The notes under the pieces were generated by a model, which ran no database searches, was not told where the DNA came from, and saw nothing but the letters and a program-made list of their open reading frames with translations. A stretch of 64,000 nt of DNA, from positions 75,553-139,552 of the forward strand of contig CBFGVH010000001.1 of assembly GCA_965652415.1 (NCBI GenBank), in the 5' to 3' direction. A program made the position numbers and the translations under genes. Source of the DNA: BQJD01 sp965652415. Lineage in GTDB: Bacteria; Pseudomonadota; Gammaproteobacteria; Arenicellales; CAJQKF01. This document shows positions 25,429 through 34,796 of the stretch, in pieces (position 1 is the stretch's first letter; each line of letters starts with the position of its first letter).

Positions 25429-26730
25429 TCAGCGCTCGAACAGGGCGACCGACTCCACGTGGGCGGTGTGAGGAAACATGTCGACGATCCCCGCCGCGGC
25501 GAGCCTGTAGCCGTCCCGGTGCACCAGCACTTCAGCATCGCGCGCCAGCGTGGCCGGGTTGCAGGACACGTAGAGTATCCGTTCCGGGAGGAGCTTCGGA
25601 ACCAGGTCGCGCACCACCTCCATGGCGCCGGAGCGGGGCGGATCGAGGAAGAGCTTGTTGCAGCCGTCGAACTGCGACAGTTTGGCCACCGCCTCGCTGT
25701 ACAGATCGGCGGCGACGAAGTTGCAGTTGCCGATGCCGTTCGCGTCGGCGTTGGCCCCGGCCCGGGTCACCATGGCCTCGCTCGCCTCGACGGCGACAAC
25801 GCCGGCCGACCGCCGCGCCAGCGGCAGCGAGAAGTTGCCGATGCCGGAAAACAGTTCCAGCACGCTGTCCCCTGCCCCCGGGTCGAGGAGCTCCACTGCG
25901 AGGTCGACCAGCATCTCGTTGACGGTGCCGTTGACCTGCACGAAATCGCCCGCCTCGAAGCCGATGCGCACGCCGTGCCGTGCCAGGTCGTAGTAAAGCG
26001 GCCGCGCGGGATCCGGAGCGAGCGGTGCGACCGTCTCGGGGCCGCCGCCCTGGACCAGGACGTCGACGCCGAGTTCCCCGGCGTAGCGGGCGAGACGGGT
26101 GCGGTCACCGTCGCCGAGCGGCACCAGGTGACGGAAGATGAGCGCCACGTGCGTGTCGCCGCAGGCGACTTCGACCTGGGGCAGGCGGTCGAAGCACTCC
26201 AGGTTCGCGACCAGGTCGTGCAGTGACGGCAGCAGCGCCGACACCCGCGTGTCGAGCGCGAGGCAATGATCCAGGGAGGTGATGTAGGACTTGTGGCGCT
26301 CGCGAAAGCCGACCAGGACGCCACCCTTCTTCGGCACGTGACGCACGCCGAGGCGGGCCTTGCGCCGATAGCCCGCGGCCGGGCCCGTGACCGGATCGAG
26401 CACCCGGCCCGGCGCCGTCTTCGCGATGCGCGCCAGGTTTTCCAGCAGCATGCGCTGCTTGTAGGCCACCTGCCCTTCGCTCGACAGGTGCTGGAGCGCG
26501 CAGCCACCGCAGACGCCGAAATACTCGCACGGCGGCGTCACGCGCTCGGGGGACGGGTCGAGAATCTCCTCCAGCCGGCCGATCTCGTGGCGGCGGTGGC
26601 GCCTCTGCCGGGTGAACGTGATCGTCTCCGACGGCAACGCGCCTTCCACGAAATACACCTTGCCGTCGACCCGGACCACGCCGCGGCCATCGTGGCTCAA
26701 GTCGCCGACGCGACCCTGAAGTCGGCTCAT
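25429..26730 (-). CDS. rlmD: 23S rRNA (uracil-1939-C5)-methyltransferase RlmD
   Basis: SAM-dependent m5U methyltransferase. An N-terminal TRAM domain (about 1-58) is followed by the [4Fe-4S] ligands Cys68, Cys74 and Cys77 (CEYFGVCGGCALQH), with a fourth near 157. The methyltransferase domain has ELFSGIGNFSLPLA, FLDPPRSGA and the catalytic cysteine in YVSCNPATLARD. Length of 433 residues fits. Its ATG overlaps the TGA of the upstream exonuclease gene (ATGA). This is the last gene of a long minus-strand run. Confidence 0.96.
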   Translation of the reverse strand: MSRLQGRVGDLSHDGRGVVRVDGKVYFVEGALPSETITFTRQRRHRRHEIGRLEEILDPSPERVTPPCEYFGVCGGCALQHLSSEGQVAYKQRMLLENLARIAKTAPGRVLDPVTGPAAGYRRKARLGVRHVPKKGGVLVGFRERHKSYITSLDHCLALDTRVSALLPSLHDLVANLECFDRLPQVEVACGDTHVALIFRHLVPLGDGDRTRLARYAGELGVDVLVQGGGPETVAPLAPDPARPLYYDLARHGVRIGFEAGDFVQVNGTVNEMLVDLAVELLDPGAGDSVLELFSGIGNFSLPLARRSAGVVAVEASEAMVTRAGANADANGIGNCNFVAADLYSEAVAKLSQFDGCNKLFLDPPRSGAMEVVRDLVPKLLPERILYVSCNPATLARDAEVLVHRDGYRLAAAGIVDMFPHTAHVESVALFER

Positions 26731-27503
26731 GCCGCGGGCCAGGCCCCGAGGAAGCGGTCGAAGTGTGGCTTGCCCTCACCCGCAAGGTACTCCCTGAGGG
26801 CGCGGCACTCCGCCGCGAAGCCGTCGCCGTCGATGTTGCCGCGGTTCACCTCGAAGGCGAGGTACACGAGGTAGGTATTGAGGACGTCGGTCTCGCAGTA
26901 GTCGCGGATCTCGCCGATCTTCCCTTCAAGGTATGCCGGCCACACCTGGCTGCCGCTCATCCCGAGCTTGCCTGGAAAGCCGAGCAGCAACGCGACCTGG
27001 TCGAGCGGCGCGGTGGCGCGCGCCTGGAAGCCGGACAGCACGTCCATCAGGTCGATGTGGCGCCAGTGAAAGCGGTTGGTGTAGTTGTTCCATTTCGCGT
27101 CGCGGTCGAGATCGCCGGTGTCCCAGTAGCGCCGGGCATCGATGCCGTGAAGCATGGCCCGGTAGTGCAGGACCGGCAGGTCGAAGCCGCCGCCGTTCCA
27201 GCTCACCAGCGTCGGCCGATAGCGGTCGATGCCGTCGAAAAAGCGGCGCACGAGCTCGGCCTCGTCGGCATTCTCGTCGCCGAGCGACCACACCTTGAAC
27301 TGGGACTGGCTGCGCAGCACGACCGAGATGGCGACGACGCGGTGCACGTGGTGGGCGAGGAACTCCGAGCCGCCGGTCTGCTCCCGGCGCGCGGCGACCA
27401 TCGCCCTGGCGACGTCCTCGTCGGGCAGGTCCCCGAGGTCGAGGTACCGGCGGCCGAAGTCCGTGTCCGGAATCGTCTCGATGTCGAAGACCATGACGTT
27501 CAT
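26727..27503 (-). CDS. PolB-like predicted 3'-5' exonuclease
   Basis: Protein of 258 residues in the predicted PolB-exonuclease-like family (DnaQ fold). The DEDD-type residues are visible: Asp7 and Glu9 in VFDIET, an Asp in SWNGGGFDLPVL, and the late YCETDVLNTYLVY block. It may repair or trim DNA ends; no biochemical role can be read here. A GTG two codons earlier is an alternative start. Overlap with rlmD and a 41-base gap after the PqqD-like gene place it in one operon. Confidence 0.85.
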   Translation of the reverse strand: MNVMVFDIETIPDTDFGRRYLDLGDLPDEDVARAMVAARREQTGGSEFLAHHVHRVVAISVVLRSQSQFKVWSLGDENADEAELVRRFFDGIDRYRPTLVSWNGGGFDLPVLHYRAMLHGIDARRYWDTGDLDRDAKWNNYTNRFHWRHIDLMDVLSGFQARATAPLDQVALLLGFPGKLGMSGSQVWPAYLEGKIGEIRDYCETDVLNTYLVYLAFEVNRGNIDGDGFAAECRALREYLAGEGKPHFDRFLGAWPAA

Positions 27504-27544
27504 TGGCACATTCCCGCTCTCGGCGTATCCACTTGCGCCGTCAT

Positions 27545-27868
27545 TCAGTCAACCGCCACCAGCGCGTTCTCCTCGAGCAGGTAGGAAACCACCCGGCTCA
27601 CGTCGCGGGCCATGTCCTCGCGATCGTGTTCGTAGGCCTGCGCGAGCAGGTCGACGATCTCGCCAAGTTCGCGGTCCTCCTCGCACAGCTGCCAGATGAT
27701 GAATCCCGAGTCGTTGAGCTTGAGCACCTGGCTTCGGTCCTCGACGTTGCGAAGCAGCGTGCAGCAAGGGATCTTCTGGATCTCGAAGCGCTCCGAGCGG
27801 CACACGCGGGTGGAATCGGGAAGAATCGGGTGCAGGGAGTGGAGAAACTCTTTCGTGTCCTGGTTCAT
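27545..27868 (-). CDS. PqqD-family protein, stand-alone
   Basis: Protein of 107 residues with a PqqD/RRE-like winged-helix fold: a beta-rich N-terminal part (RSERFEIQKIPCCTLLRNVE), LKLNDSGFIIWQLCEE, then a helix and DVSRVVSYLLEENALV. PqqD proteins bind peptide precursors and present them to radical-SAM enzymes. None of pqqA, pqqE or another RiPP gene is nearby, so the role is open. The ATG at 27868 is preferred; the frame stays open to a TTG at 27919. Two adjacent cysteines near residue 35 are notable. It lies between cysM and the exonuclease with gaps of about 40 bases. Confidence 0.8.
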   Translation of the reverse strand: MNQDTKEFLHSLHPILPDSTRVCRSERFEIQKIPCCTLLRNVEDRSQVLKLNDSGFIIWQLCEEDRELGEIVDLLAQAYEHDREDMARDVSRVVSYLLEENALVAVD

Positions 27869-27911
27869 GACATTGACCCTGAATGCTCGGCGTCTCGTTA
27901 CTCGCCATCCG

Positions 27912-28790
27912 TCAATCAAACACGCCGGTGCTCAGGTAGCGGTCGCCGCGATCGCAGACGATGCTCACCACCACGCTGCCGGACGACTCCGCCGCCACGG
28001 CGAGGTTGACCGCGGCGGCGCCGCCCGAAGAGACGCCGCAGAAGATCCCCTCCTCGCGCGCCAGGCGCCGGCTGGTCTGCTCGGCCTCGCCCTGGCTGAC
28101 CTCGATGATCCTGTCGACGCGGCTGGCATCGTAGATCTTCGGCAGGTAGGCCTCGGGCCAGCGGCGGATGCCCGGAATCGACGAATCGGCGTCCGGCTGT
28201 ACGCCGATGATCTCGATGTCGGGATTCTGTTCCTTGAGGTACCGCGACACGCCCATGATGGTGCCGGTGGTGCCCATGGCGCTGACGAAGTGCGTGATGC
28301 GCCCCTCGCTCTGGCGCCAGATCTCCGGGCCCGTGCCATGATAGTGGGCGAGCGGATTGTCGGGGTTGGCGAACTGGTCCAGCACGGCGCCCTCGCCGCG
28401 CTCCTGCATTTCCAGCGCCAGGTCGCGCGCCCGCTCCATGCCCTCGTCGCGCGACACCAGCACCAGCTCGGCGCCGTACACGCTCATGGTCGCACGGCGC
28501 TCCAGGCTCATGTTGTCGGGCATGATCAAGCGCATCCGGTAGCCCCGCATCGCGGCGACCATGGCCAGGGCGATCCCGGTATTACCGCTGGTCGCCTCGA
28601 TCAGCGTGTCCCCTGGGCTGATCTCGCCGCGGCGCTCGGCCTGAACGATCATGTTGAACGCCGGCCGATCCTTCACCGAGCCGGCCGGGTTCTGCCCCTC
28701 CAGCTTGACCAGCGACCGTCCCGCACCGGGGGCGGGCATCCGCTTCAAGTCGATGAGGGGAGTATTGCCGATCAGGTCGTCGAGATGCAT
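27912..28790 (-). CDS. cysM: Cysteine synthase B (O-acetylserine sulfhydrylase)
   Basis: PLP enzyme making cysteine from O-acetylserine and sulfide or thiosulfate. The PLP lysine is Lys40 in NPAGSVKDR, and the SGNTG loop and GTTGTIMGV phosphate-binding loop follow. Length of 292 residues and the substitution pattern fit CysM rather than CysK. The ATG at 28790 is the canonical start. It follows recJ after 70 bases. Confidence 0.93.
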   Translation of the reverse strand: MHLDDLIGNTPLIDLKRMPAPGAGRSLVKLEGQNPAGSVKDRPAFNMIVQAERRGEISPGDTLIEATSGNTGIALAMVAAMRGYRMRLIMPDNMSLERRATMSVYGAELVLVSRDEGMERARDLALEMQERGEGAVLDQFANPDNPLAHYHGTGPEIWRQSEGRITHFVSAMGTTGTIMGVSRYLKEQNPDIEIIGVQPDADSSIPGIRRWPEAYLPKIYDASRVDRIIEVSQGEAEQTSRRLAREEGIFCGVSSGGAAAVNLAVAAESSGSVVVSIVCDRGDRYLSTGVFD

Positions 28791-28860
28791 CGTTGCCGGG
28801 TTCCGGGATCGCCAAAGGGCGGCCATTGTACAGGATGCGCGCCACGCCATGATCCCCCGG

Positions 28861-30615
28861 CTACACCGGGTTGAAGTGCTCGATGGCGAGCTGCGGCCGG
28901 ATGCGTCCCGCGAACTCGTTGACCTCCAGGCGATAGGCGGCATGGATCCGGTCCAGTTCCGGGCACGGTGCGCCGGGCCGTTCAAGATAACGAAACCGGA
29001 TCGCCTCGACGCGATGGTCGGAGCGCTCGGGCCTGAGTACCAGCTTCAGGTGCACCTCGCCGACAAGCCGCTGCTGAAGCACGCGAAACGTGTTGTCGAA
29101 CACCGGCTCCGGAAACCCCTGGCCCCAGGGCGCAAGCGTCCGCAGCCGGCGCACGAAGGCGATGTCGTCGAACTCGTCATCGAGAGGGCCGTCGGTGAGA
29201 ATGCGGTTGGCGGCATTGATGGTCTCGACATGGCAGTCGAGCGCCTCGAGAAACAGTTCACGAAACCTGGCGAAGTGCTCCTCGCGCAATGACAGCCCGG
29301 CCGCCATGGCGTGTCCGCCGAAGCGGACGAGCAGACCGGGTGCGCGCGCGTCCACCTCGCACAGGATGTCGCGAATGTTGACGCCCGGCACAGAGCGCGC
29401 CGATCCCTTCAACAGCGCGTCCTCGCCGCGGGCGAAGGCCACGGCCGGCAGGCCGCGGCGTTCCTTCAGGCGCGACGCCACCAGCCCGACAATGCCCTCG
29501 TGCCAGTCGTCCCGGTACACGCACACGCCCGCGCGCGCGGCCCCGTCGGAATCGGCGTCGAGGTCCGCCGCGCTCACCGCTTCGCCGTGCATCTGCCGCT
29601 CGATCTCCCGCCGCTCGCGATTGATGGCGTCGAGCCGCGCCGCCAGCAGCCGGGCGCGCCCGTGCTCGCTTTCGAGCAGGCACTCGATACCCAGGCCCAT
29701 GTCTTCGAGGCGACCCGCCGCGTTGAGGCGCGGCGCGAGCTGAAAGCCGAGATCCGACGCCACCAGCGACCCGGGCTTGCGCCCGCTGATCTCGGCCAGG
29801 GCGAGAATGCCGGGGCGGCAGCGTCCCGCGTTGATCCGCTTGAGACCCTGGGCGACGAGGATCCGGTTGTTCGCGTCGAGCCTGACCAGGTCGGCATAGG
29901 TGCCGAGGGCCACAAGGTCGAGGTACTCGGCCATGTTGACCGGCGGCAGCCGCCTCTCGCGAAACCACCCCGACTCCTCCAGCAGGCGCCGCACCACCGA
30001 GAGCACGTAGAACACCACGCCCACGCCGGCGAGGTGCTTGCTGGGAAAGCGATCCCCGGTGAGGTTCGGGTTCACGATGGCATCGGCGTCGGGCAGAACC
30101 TCGCCGGGCAGGTGATGATCGGTGATGACCAGCGCGATGCCGAGCTCGCGCGCGCGCGCGGCGCCGGCCACGCTCGATATGCCGTTGTCCACGGTCACGA
30201 GCAGACCGGGCCGCTCGGCCGCAGCGAGATCGACCAGGGCCGGCGACAACCCGTAGCCGAGTTTGAAGCGGTCCGGAACGAGATAGTCGGCCCGCGCCGC
30301 TCCCATCGCGCGCAGCGCCAGCACCGCCAACGCGCAGCTGGTGGCGCCGTCGGCATCGTAGTCGCCCAGTACCATGATGGTGGAGCCGCCGCGCACGTGG
30401 TCCGCGATCAATTGAGCGGCACGGTCGATCTGGCTCATCGCATCCGGCCTGAGCAGGTCCCGGCTCGAGAACGCGAGCTGGTCGATGGACTCGATTTCGC
30501 GGTTGGCCAGCACGCGGCCGATAACCGGGTTCAGCGACTCGGCGCCGGCGACGGTTCCCGTCCCCGTGCGGCGCACGATCTGCCGCACTCCCCCGGCGTC
30601 CCGGCTCCGGCTCAC
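28861..30615 (-). CDS. recJ: Single-stranded-DNA-specific exonuclease RecJ
   Basis: 5'-3' exonuclease for recombination and mismatch repair. DHH-family motifs are in order: DYDADG at 85-90, VDNGIS near 142, DHH at 166-168, and the DHHA1 region with RFGGHAMAAGL near 455. Length is 584 residues (E. coli 577). The GTG start at 30615 overlaps the gspM stop codon (GTGA), so recJ is translationally coupled to the type II secretion operon, an unusual placement for a DNA-repair gene. Confidence 0.95.
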   Translation of the reverse strand: MSRSRDAGGVRQIVRRTGTGTVAGAESLNPVIGRVLANREIESIDQLAFSSRDLLRPDAMSQIDRAAQLIADHVRGGSTIMVLGDYDADGATSCALAVLALRAMGAARADYLVPDRFKLGYGLSPALVDLAAAERPGLLVTVDNGISSVAGAARARELGIALVITDHHLPGEVLPDADAIVNPNLTGDRFPSKHLAGVGVVFYVLSVVRRLLEESGWFRERRLPPVNMAEYLDLVALGTYADLVRLDANNRILVAQGLKRINAGRCRPGILALAEISGRKPGSLVASDLGFQLAPRLNAAGRLEDMGLGIECLLESEHGRARLLAARLDAINRERREIERQMHGEAVSAADLDADSDGAARAGVCVYRDDWHEGIVGLVASRLKERRGLPAVAFARGEDALLKGSARSVPGVNIRDILCEVDARAPGLLVRFGGHAMAAGLSLREEHFARFRELFLEALDCHVETINAANRILTDGPLDDEFDDIAFVRRLRTLAPWGQGFPEPVFDNTFRVLQQRLVGEVHLKLVLRPERSDHRVEAIRFRYLERPGAPCPELDRIHAAYRLEVNEFAGRIRPQLAIEHFNPV

Positions 30616-31088
30616 GATCCGAGCGTGAGTCGAACGTTGACGAGTCCGGGACCGGCGCGGTCGACGGTGGCGGCCACGACCGCGACCTGCCGGCTGCCCA
30701 GAGAATCGAGCCACTTCAGCCAGGCATCGAACGGGACCTCCTCGAACCACACCGTCACCCGGCCCTCGGGGGCCGGCTGCATGCGGCCGATGTGCGCGCG
30801 CAGGCCGCCGGCGGTGGCCGATTGCTCGACCAGCGTCAGCAGCGGCACACCCGTTCCGGCGGCCTGCCGGCCGCGCCGACCGAGCAGCGAGTCGTGCCGC
30901 GCCGCCTGCTGCTGCATCCAGGCGAGGTCGGCCTTGAGCTCCGGCACCTGGGCCCGCAACATGTGCAACCGCTGGTAGCGGGGCTCGAGCACCGCGACGT
31001 AGAGGACGGCGGCGACTACTACGACCGTACCGGCCGCGAGCAGGCTGCGCTCGCGGCGTCCCAGCGCCCTCAGGTACTCGGCCAGCAT
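30612..31088 (-). CDS. gspM: Type II secretion protein GspM
   Basis: Inner-membrane platform subunit of 158 residues. It has a short basic N-terminus, one membrane helix (about 15-33), a coiled-coil stretch with RAQVPELKADLAWMQQQA, and a C-terminal ferredoxin-like fold. It partners GspL. Its ATG shares one base with the gspL stop codon (TGATG), and its stop overlaps the recJ start. Identity rests on position and architecture, because GspM sequences vary widely. Confidence 0.85.
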   Translation of the reverse strand: MLAEYLRALGRRERSLLAAGTVVVVAAVLYVAVLEPRYQRLHMLRAQVPELKADLAWMQQQAARHDSLLGRRGRQAAGTGVPLLTLVEQSATAGGLRAHIGRMQPAPEGRVTVWFEEVPFDAWLKWLDSLGSRQVAVVAATVDRAGPGLVNVRLTLGS

Positions 31089-32266
31089 CAGCCCTGCCCC
31101 CGGCTAAGCCGCAGTCGGCCCGTTACCCGGTCGGCCAGCGAACCGGATCCGACCAGCTCCACGGCAACGCCTTGACCGGCCATGCGCTCGCGCAATCGAT
31201 CGATCTCGCTGAAATTGCCGACCTCGCATGCCACCTCGAGGGCGCCGTCGCGGAAGCTGATCTCCTCGACCGTAACGCCGCGAGCGGCGGCCGGTGCCAG
31301 CACCGACAGCAGGAACTGGAATTCGCCCTGTCCGGCCGCCTGCTGGCCGAGCTCGGCCAGCTTGCTGCGAAACTGGCTGCGCACGTCGACGATCCGCGTT
31401 TCCTCGGGGAACAGTTCGCGAAACAGGGTGTGAGTCTCGCCGGTAAGCCGGGCATGGGCCTGCTCCAGCCGCACGTACTCGTAGCCGTCGGCTGCCAGCC
31501 GCAACGCAGCCGCAAGCAGCAGCAGCACGGCGGCGGAGCGCATTGCCGGAACGCGGGCGGCGCGTCTCTCGCCGTCGAGGCGAGGCATCAGATTCGGCAC
31601 GATCGAACGCGGGCCCCGGTGTGCCAGCCACCCGGTGAAGTCGGTGCCGATCTCCCACTGGCGAACGTCCTCGCCGCCGAGTTCGTCGAGGCGCCGGCCG
31701 AGCGCGGTATCGTTGACGGCGATGGTGCCGCCGCGCTCGTCGCTGGACTGCCACCACAACTCGAGGCTGCCGGCGTCGAGCACGGCGCCCGTCCCGCGCG
31801 CTCCGAGCACGGCGATGCGGCCGTCTCCGGTTGCGGCCACCGTCATCGTGGCGCCGGGATGGACGGGCAGCAGCTGGTAGTCCGCCACCAGCGCGCTCGG
31901 CGACAGGCCCGCCGCAGCGAAGGAGCTTCGCACTTCGCGCAGGAGCTCCCTGGAGACGACCGCAGCCACTGCGCTGGTTCCCGGTGTAAAGGCGATCGGA
32001 ACGATGTGGAAACTGTCGACGTCCTCGGTCAACTGGTCTTCCAGGGCGAACGGCAGCACGCGGGCGAGCTGGCGGCGATTGCGGGCCGGCACCGCGACTT
32101 CGGCGGTGACCACCTGCTCTCCCGGCAGCACGACCCAGACGTCGTCACCCTTCAGGCGCCGCGGCAACGAGTCGAGGGAATCCACCTCGTCCACCTGGCG
32201 CACCGCGCCCTGGCCCGTGACCCGCGCGTAGCGGTGCGGAGGATCGGACGAGATGTAGAGCCTCAC
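31088..32266 (-). CDS. gspL: Type II secretion protein GspL
   Basis: Platform subunit of 392 residues linking the ATPase GspE to the membrane. An actin-like cytoplasmic domain fills about residues 1-245, a hydrophobic helix lies near 248-264 (SAAVLLLLAAALRLA), and a periplasmic ferredoxin-like domain follows. It starts with GTG overlapping the gspK TGA (GTGA). Confidence 0.9.
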   Translation of the reverse strand: MRLYISSDPPHRYARVTGQGAVRQVDEVDSLDSLPRRLKGDDVWVVLPGEQVVTAEVAVPARNRRQLARVLPFALEDQLTEDVDSFHIVPIAFTPGTSAVAAVVSRELLREVRSSFAAAGLSPSALVADYQLLPVHPGATMTVAATGDGRIAVLGARGTGAVLDAGSLELWWQSSDERGGTIAVNDTALGRRLDELGGEDVRQWEIGTDFTGWLAHRGPRSIVPNLMPRLDGERRAARVPAMRSAAVLLLLAAALRLAADGYEYVRLEQAHARLTGETHTLFRELFPEETRIVDVRSQFRSKLAELGQQAAGQGEFQFLLSVLAPAAARGVTVEEISFRDGALEVACEVGNFSEIDRLRERMAGQGVAVELVGSGSLADRVTGRLRLSRGQG

Positions 32267-33219
32267 AGGTACCCCCAGCCGCGGGAGACGACGGTCACCG
32301 ACTGCTCGGCCGCGTCGCGCCGGATGATGGCGTCGGTGGCGAGGTTCATGCGGCCGATGCGCACCTGGTTCGTGACCTGGAAATACTCACTGGCGAGCGT
32401 GACCATGGGCTCGGCCGCGAGGTTCGCCTCGCCGGCCAGTTCCGGACGCTGCAGGAACGCCTCGACCGACTCGAAGCCCGTCTCGCCGCGGGCCGCGGCC
32501 AGGGCCTCGGCATCCGCCGCGGAAACCTGGTCGGCGAGCACCTGGAACAAAAGTGGCGGGCAGGTATTGACGTTGATCCGTGTCTGTCTCGCGGAGGGAA
32601 TCGCCGTCACGAACGGCGCGAGCCTGGCCAGGATTTCTTCCGTGACGCCATTTACCAGGAGCATTTCACCAAGGTCCGACATCGGTCGATTGGCCGCCCG
32701 GTAGGGCGGCTCGAAGAGCAGGTATTCGAGGTCCTCGGCCCCGTCCGCATGCGTGCGCTGCTGGTCCTCGTCGATCCAGTCGACCACCGCCTCGGCAAGC
32801 CCCTCGTCGATCTCGAGAAGGCGCAGCAGCCGCTTGAAGGCAGGATACCATACCTCGTCGCGACGGGAGAGGTTGTTGAGATTGAAGCGGCCCTGCAGGT
32901 CGTACGCCACGGTGCGCAGCTGCGCGTCGTCCACCTTGACCGCCTCGCCGAGGGCGTTCCAGTCCTCGCCGAGGTGGTCTCGTTCGCCGGCGACGACATC
33001 GCGCTGAAGTACCCGCGCGGCCCATTGCTCCGCCCCAATGGCGAGCTGCATTCCCTGCTCCACGCTGCGCTGGTTGTCCGCGCGCCGGAGCAGGAGGTGG
33101 TCCGCCTCCGTCATGTATACCGCGAGTATGGAAAGCAGCACCAGGATGAACATGACCGACAGCAGGGCCACGCCCCGGCACCGGCGTGCGCGACGGGCTG
33201 CGTGTTCAATACGCGGCAC
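32263..33219 (-). CDS. gspK: Type II secretion minor pseudopilin GspK
   Basis: Large minor pseudopilin of 318 residues that caps the pseudopilus tip. The leader MPRIEHAARRARRCRG is cut before VALLSVMFILVLLS. The absence of Glu at mature position 5 is typical for GspK. The large alpha-helical insert and a metal-binding loop are expected in the middle. Its start overlaps gspJ by 14 bases and its stop overlaps gspL. Confidence 0.92.
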   Translation of the reverse strand: MPRIEHAARRARRCRGVALLSVMFILVLLSILAVYMTEADHLLLRRADNQRSVEQGMQLAIGAEQWAARVLQRDVVAGERDHLGEDWNALGEAVKVDDAQLRTVAYDLQGRFNLNNLSRRDEVWYPAFKRLLRLLEIDEGLAEAVVDWIDEDQQRTHADGAEDLEYLLFEPPYRAANRPMSDLGEMLLVNGVTEEILARLAPFVTAIPSARQTRINVNTCPPLLFQVLADQVSAADAEALAAARGETGFESVEAFLQRPELAGEANLAAEPMVTLASEYFQVTNQVRIGRMNLATDAIIRRDAAEQSVTVVSRGWGYL

Positions 33220-33874
33220 CGGTCACCTCCACCAGGCGCCGGTAGGTGGCGCCGTCGTCGAGCGTAAGAGTCAGTTCGACGGCCTCGGGCAACCGGAAGG
33301 GATCGTCCCATTCGGCTCGGCGGTCGATGCCGCCGTCTTCATCGCGGCCGTAGAACCTGATCTCGGCAACGGCCACGCGGTCGGCGAGAGCGGCCTCGTG
33401 CGGCGCGGAGTCGAGGTCGCGATCGAGCACCGGCCAGACCTGGCGGATCAACACCCCGTCCCTGAGTACCCAGCCGACACGCTGCGGTCGGTGCCACGCA
33501 TTGCCCGCCAGTGACGGCGCGAGCGCGGTCAGCTCCATGAGCAGCCCCTCGGTCTCGCGCCGCTCGTCGTGGACCGCCAGCGCCGGCACGTTCTCGCCGA
33601 GGCCGTCGCGCACCGGGCGCGAAGCCATGAAACGAACGTCGCGCTCGAAATGGCCGATTGCCCGGGCCAGGCGGGTGTTCTGTTCGTTGCGCGCCGCGAG
33701 CGCCTCGCGCAGGGAGAGGAAGTTGTCGAGGGTGCCGTAGGATATGGCGCCGATCACGGCGAATATGGCGATGGCGATGACCATCTCGAGCAGCGTGAAG
33801 CCGCACATCGCGGCACCGCCCATCGCGCGGCCGGGCCGTCCCGCGTACGATCCGGTGCACGATTCACGAGCCAT
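33206..33874 (-). CDS. gspJ: Type II secretion minor pseudopilin GspJ
   Basis: Minor pseudopilin of 222 residues. The prepilin cleavage site is before FTLLEMVIAIAIFAVIG, with Glu at position 5. The start used gives a long leader of about 25 residues; internal ATGs (for example at 33826) would shorten it. The C-terminal part LPEAVELTLTLDDG is typical for GspJ. Overlaps gspI by 11 bases and gspK by 14. Confidence 0.9.
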   Translation of the reverse strand: MARESCTGSYAGRPGRAMGGAAMCGFTLLEMVIAIAIFAVIGAISYGTLDNFLSLREALAARNEQNTRLARAIGHFERDVRFMASRPVRDGLGENVPALAVHDERRETEGLLMELTALAPSLAGNAWHRPQRVGWVLRDGVLIRQVWPVLDRDLDSAPHEAALADRVAVAEIRFYGRDEDGGIDRRAEWDDPFRLPEAVELTLTLDDGATYRRLVEVTGAAY

Positions 33875-34274
33875 CGGAAGCAGCCTCGCGTGGCGGGTCT
33901 ATCCGCGCCAGGTAACCGGAAAGCCGCGCCAGCGGCTCGGGCGAGTTCCCCCGAGCGGACACGTTCACCTGCACCTTGACGACGTCGTCGTCCGGGGTCG
34001 CGGCGATGGTGCGCTCGATGCGCCAGCGCCGCCCCGCCATTTCGACCTCGAAACTGCCCGTACCGATGCCCGGCAGGCCCCGCGCCAGCCGGAGCTCGGT
34101 GAGGTGGTTGCCTGCGACCCAGTAGGCCACGGTGCGCGACTCGGTCGCATCGGCGATCTCGATGCTGGATCCGAGGGTACGGGCCAGGGCCATCAGTCCC
34201 GTGGCGGCGATGGCGAGCGCCGCCAGCACCTCGATCAGCGTGAATCCGCCGGCGCGCGACAGATGCAAGCTCAC
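33864..34274 (-). CDS. gspI: Type II secretion minor pseudopilin GspI
   Basis: Minor pseudopilin of 136 residues with the leader MSLHLSRAGG, cleavage before FTLIEVLAALAIAATG and Glu5. The segment VAYWVAGNHLTELRL near residue 50 is a GspI hallmark. GTG start overlapping the gspH TGA (GTGA). Confidence 0.92.
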   Translation of the reverse strand: MSLHLSRAGGFTLIEVLAALAIAATGLMALARTLGSSIEIADATESRTVAYWVAGNHLTELRLARGLPGIGTGSFEVEMAGRRWRIERTIAATPDDDVVKVQVNVSARGNSPEPLARLSGYLARIDPPREAASDGS

Positions 34275-34777
34275 GGCTCCCCGGTTCGATCGGCCACGAT
34301 GGCGCCGAAAGCGTCAAGGGTCACTGCGACCCTGGCATCGCCGGCGCTGAATGTCATGTCGAACGGGGTCACCTGGCCGAGGGGATCGACGATGATCCGC
34401 CCGGGTGCTTCATCCGCCTCCCCTTCGGCCACGTCCCGCGACGTTCCGTTCACCGTCAATGCCGCCGAAACCGGCTCAAGGACGCGGCGGGACCGGAACA
34501 CGTCGTCCTTGTCGAGGGCACGCCACTGGCCGGACTCGGCCACCTCGAAGCCGTACCGCTGAGCGGCTTCGTCGAAAACCAGGGCTAGCGGGCGGCCGCG
34601 CAGCAGGCTTTCTTCCTGCAACTGCCGAAGCAGGGCGGCGGCGCGTTCGCCTTCGCGTTCGGCGGCGCGGCCCGGGTCCGGCGACAGGTTCAGGTTGATC
34701 ATGGCGATGGCGACGCCGACGAGGGCTACAACGACCATGATCTCGAGCAGCGTGAAACCGGCCTCGACGCGGCGCAT
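34271..34777 (-). CDS. gspH: Type II secretion minor pseudopilin GspH
   Basis: Minor pseudopilin of 168 residues. The leader MRRVEAG precedes FTLLEIMVVVALVG, and the following EREGERAAALLRQLQEESLL and RPLALVFDE segments match GspH/FimT. The chosen ATG lies 19 bases after gspG. The frame is open upstream, but only this start gives a normal prepilin leader. Confidence 0.92.
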   Translation of the reverse strand: MRRVEAGFTLLEIMVVVALVGVAIAMINLNLSPDPGRAAEREGERAAALLRQLQEESLLRGRPLALVFDEAAQRYGFEVAESGQWRALDKDDVFRSRRVLEPVSAALTVNGTSRDVAEGEADEAPGRIIVDPLGQVTPFDMTFSAGDARVAVTLDAFGAIVADRTGEP

Positions 34778-34796
34778 CGGTGCATGCCCCGGCGGT

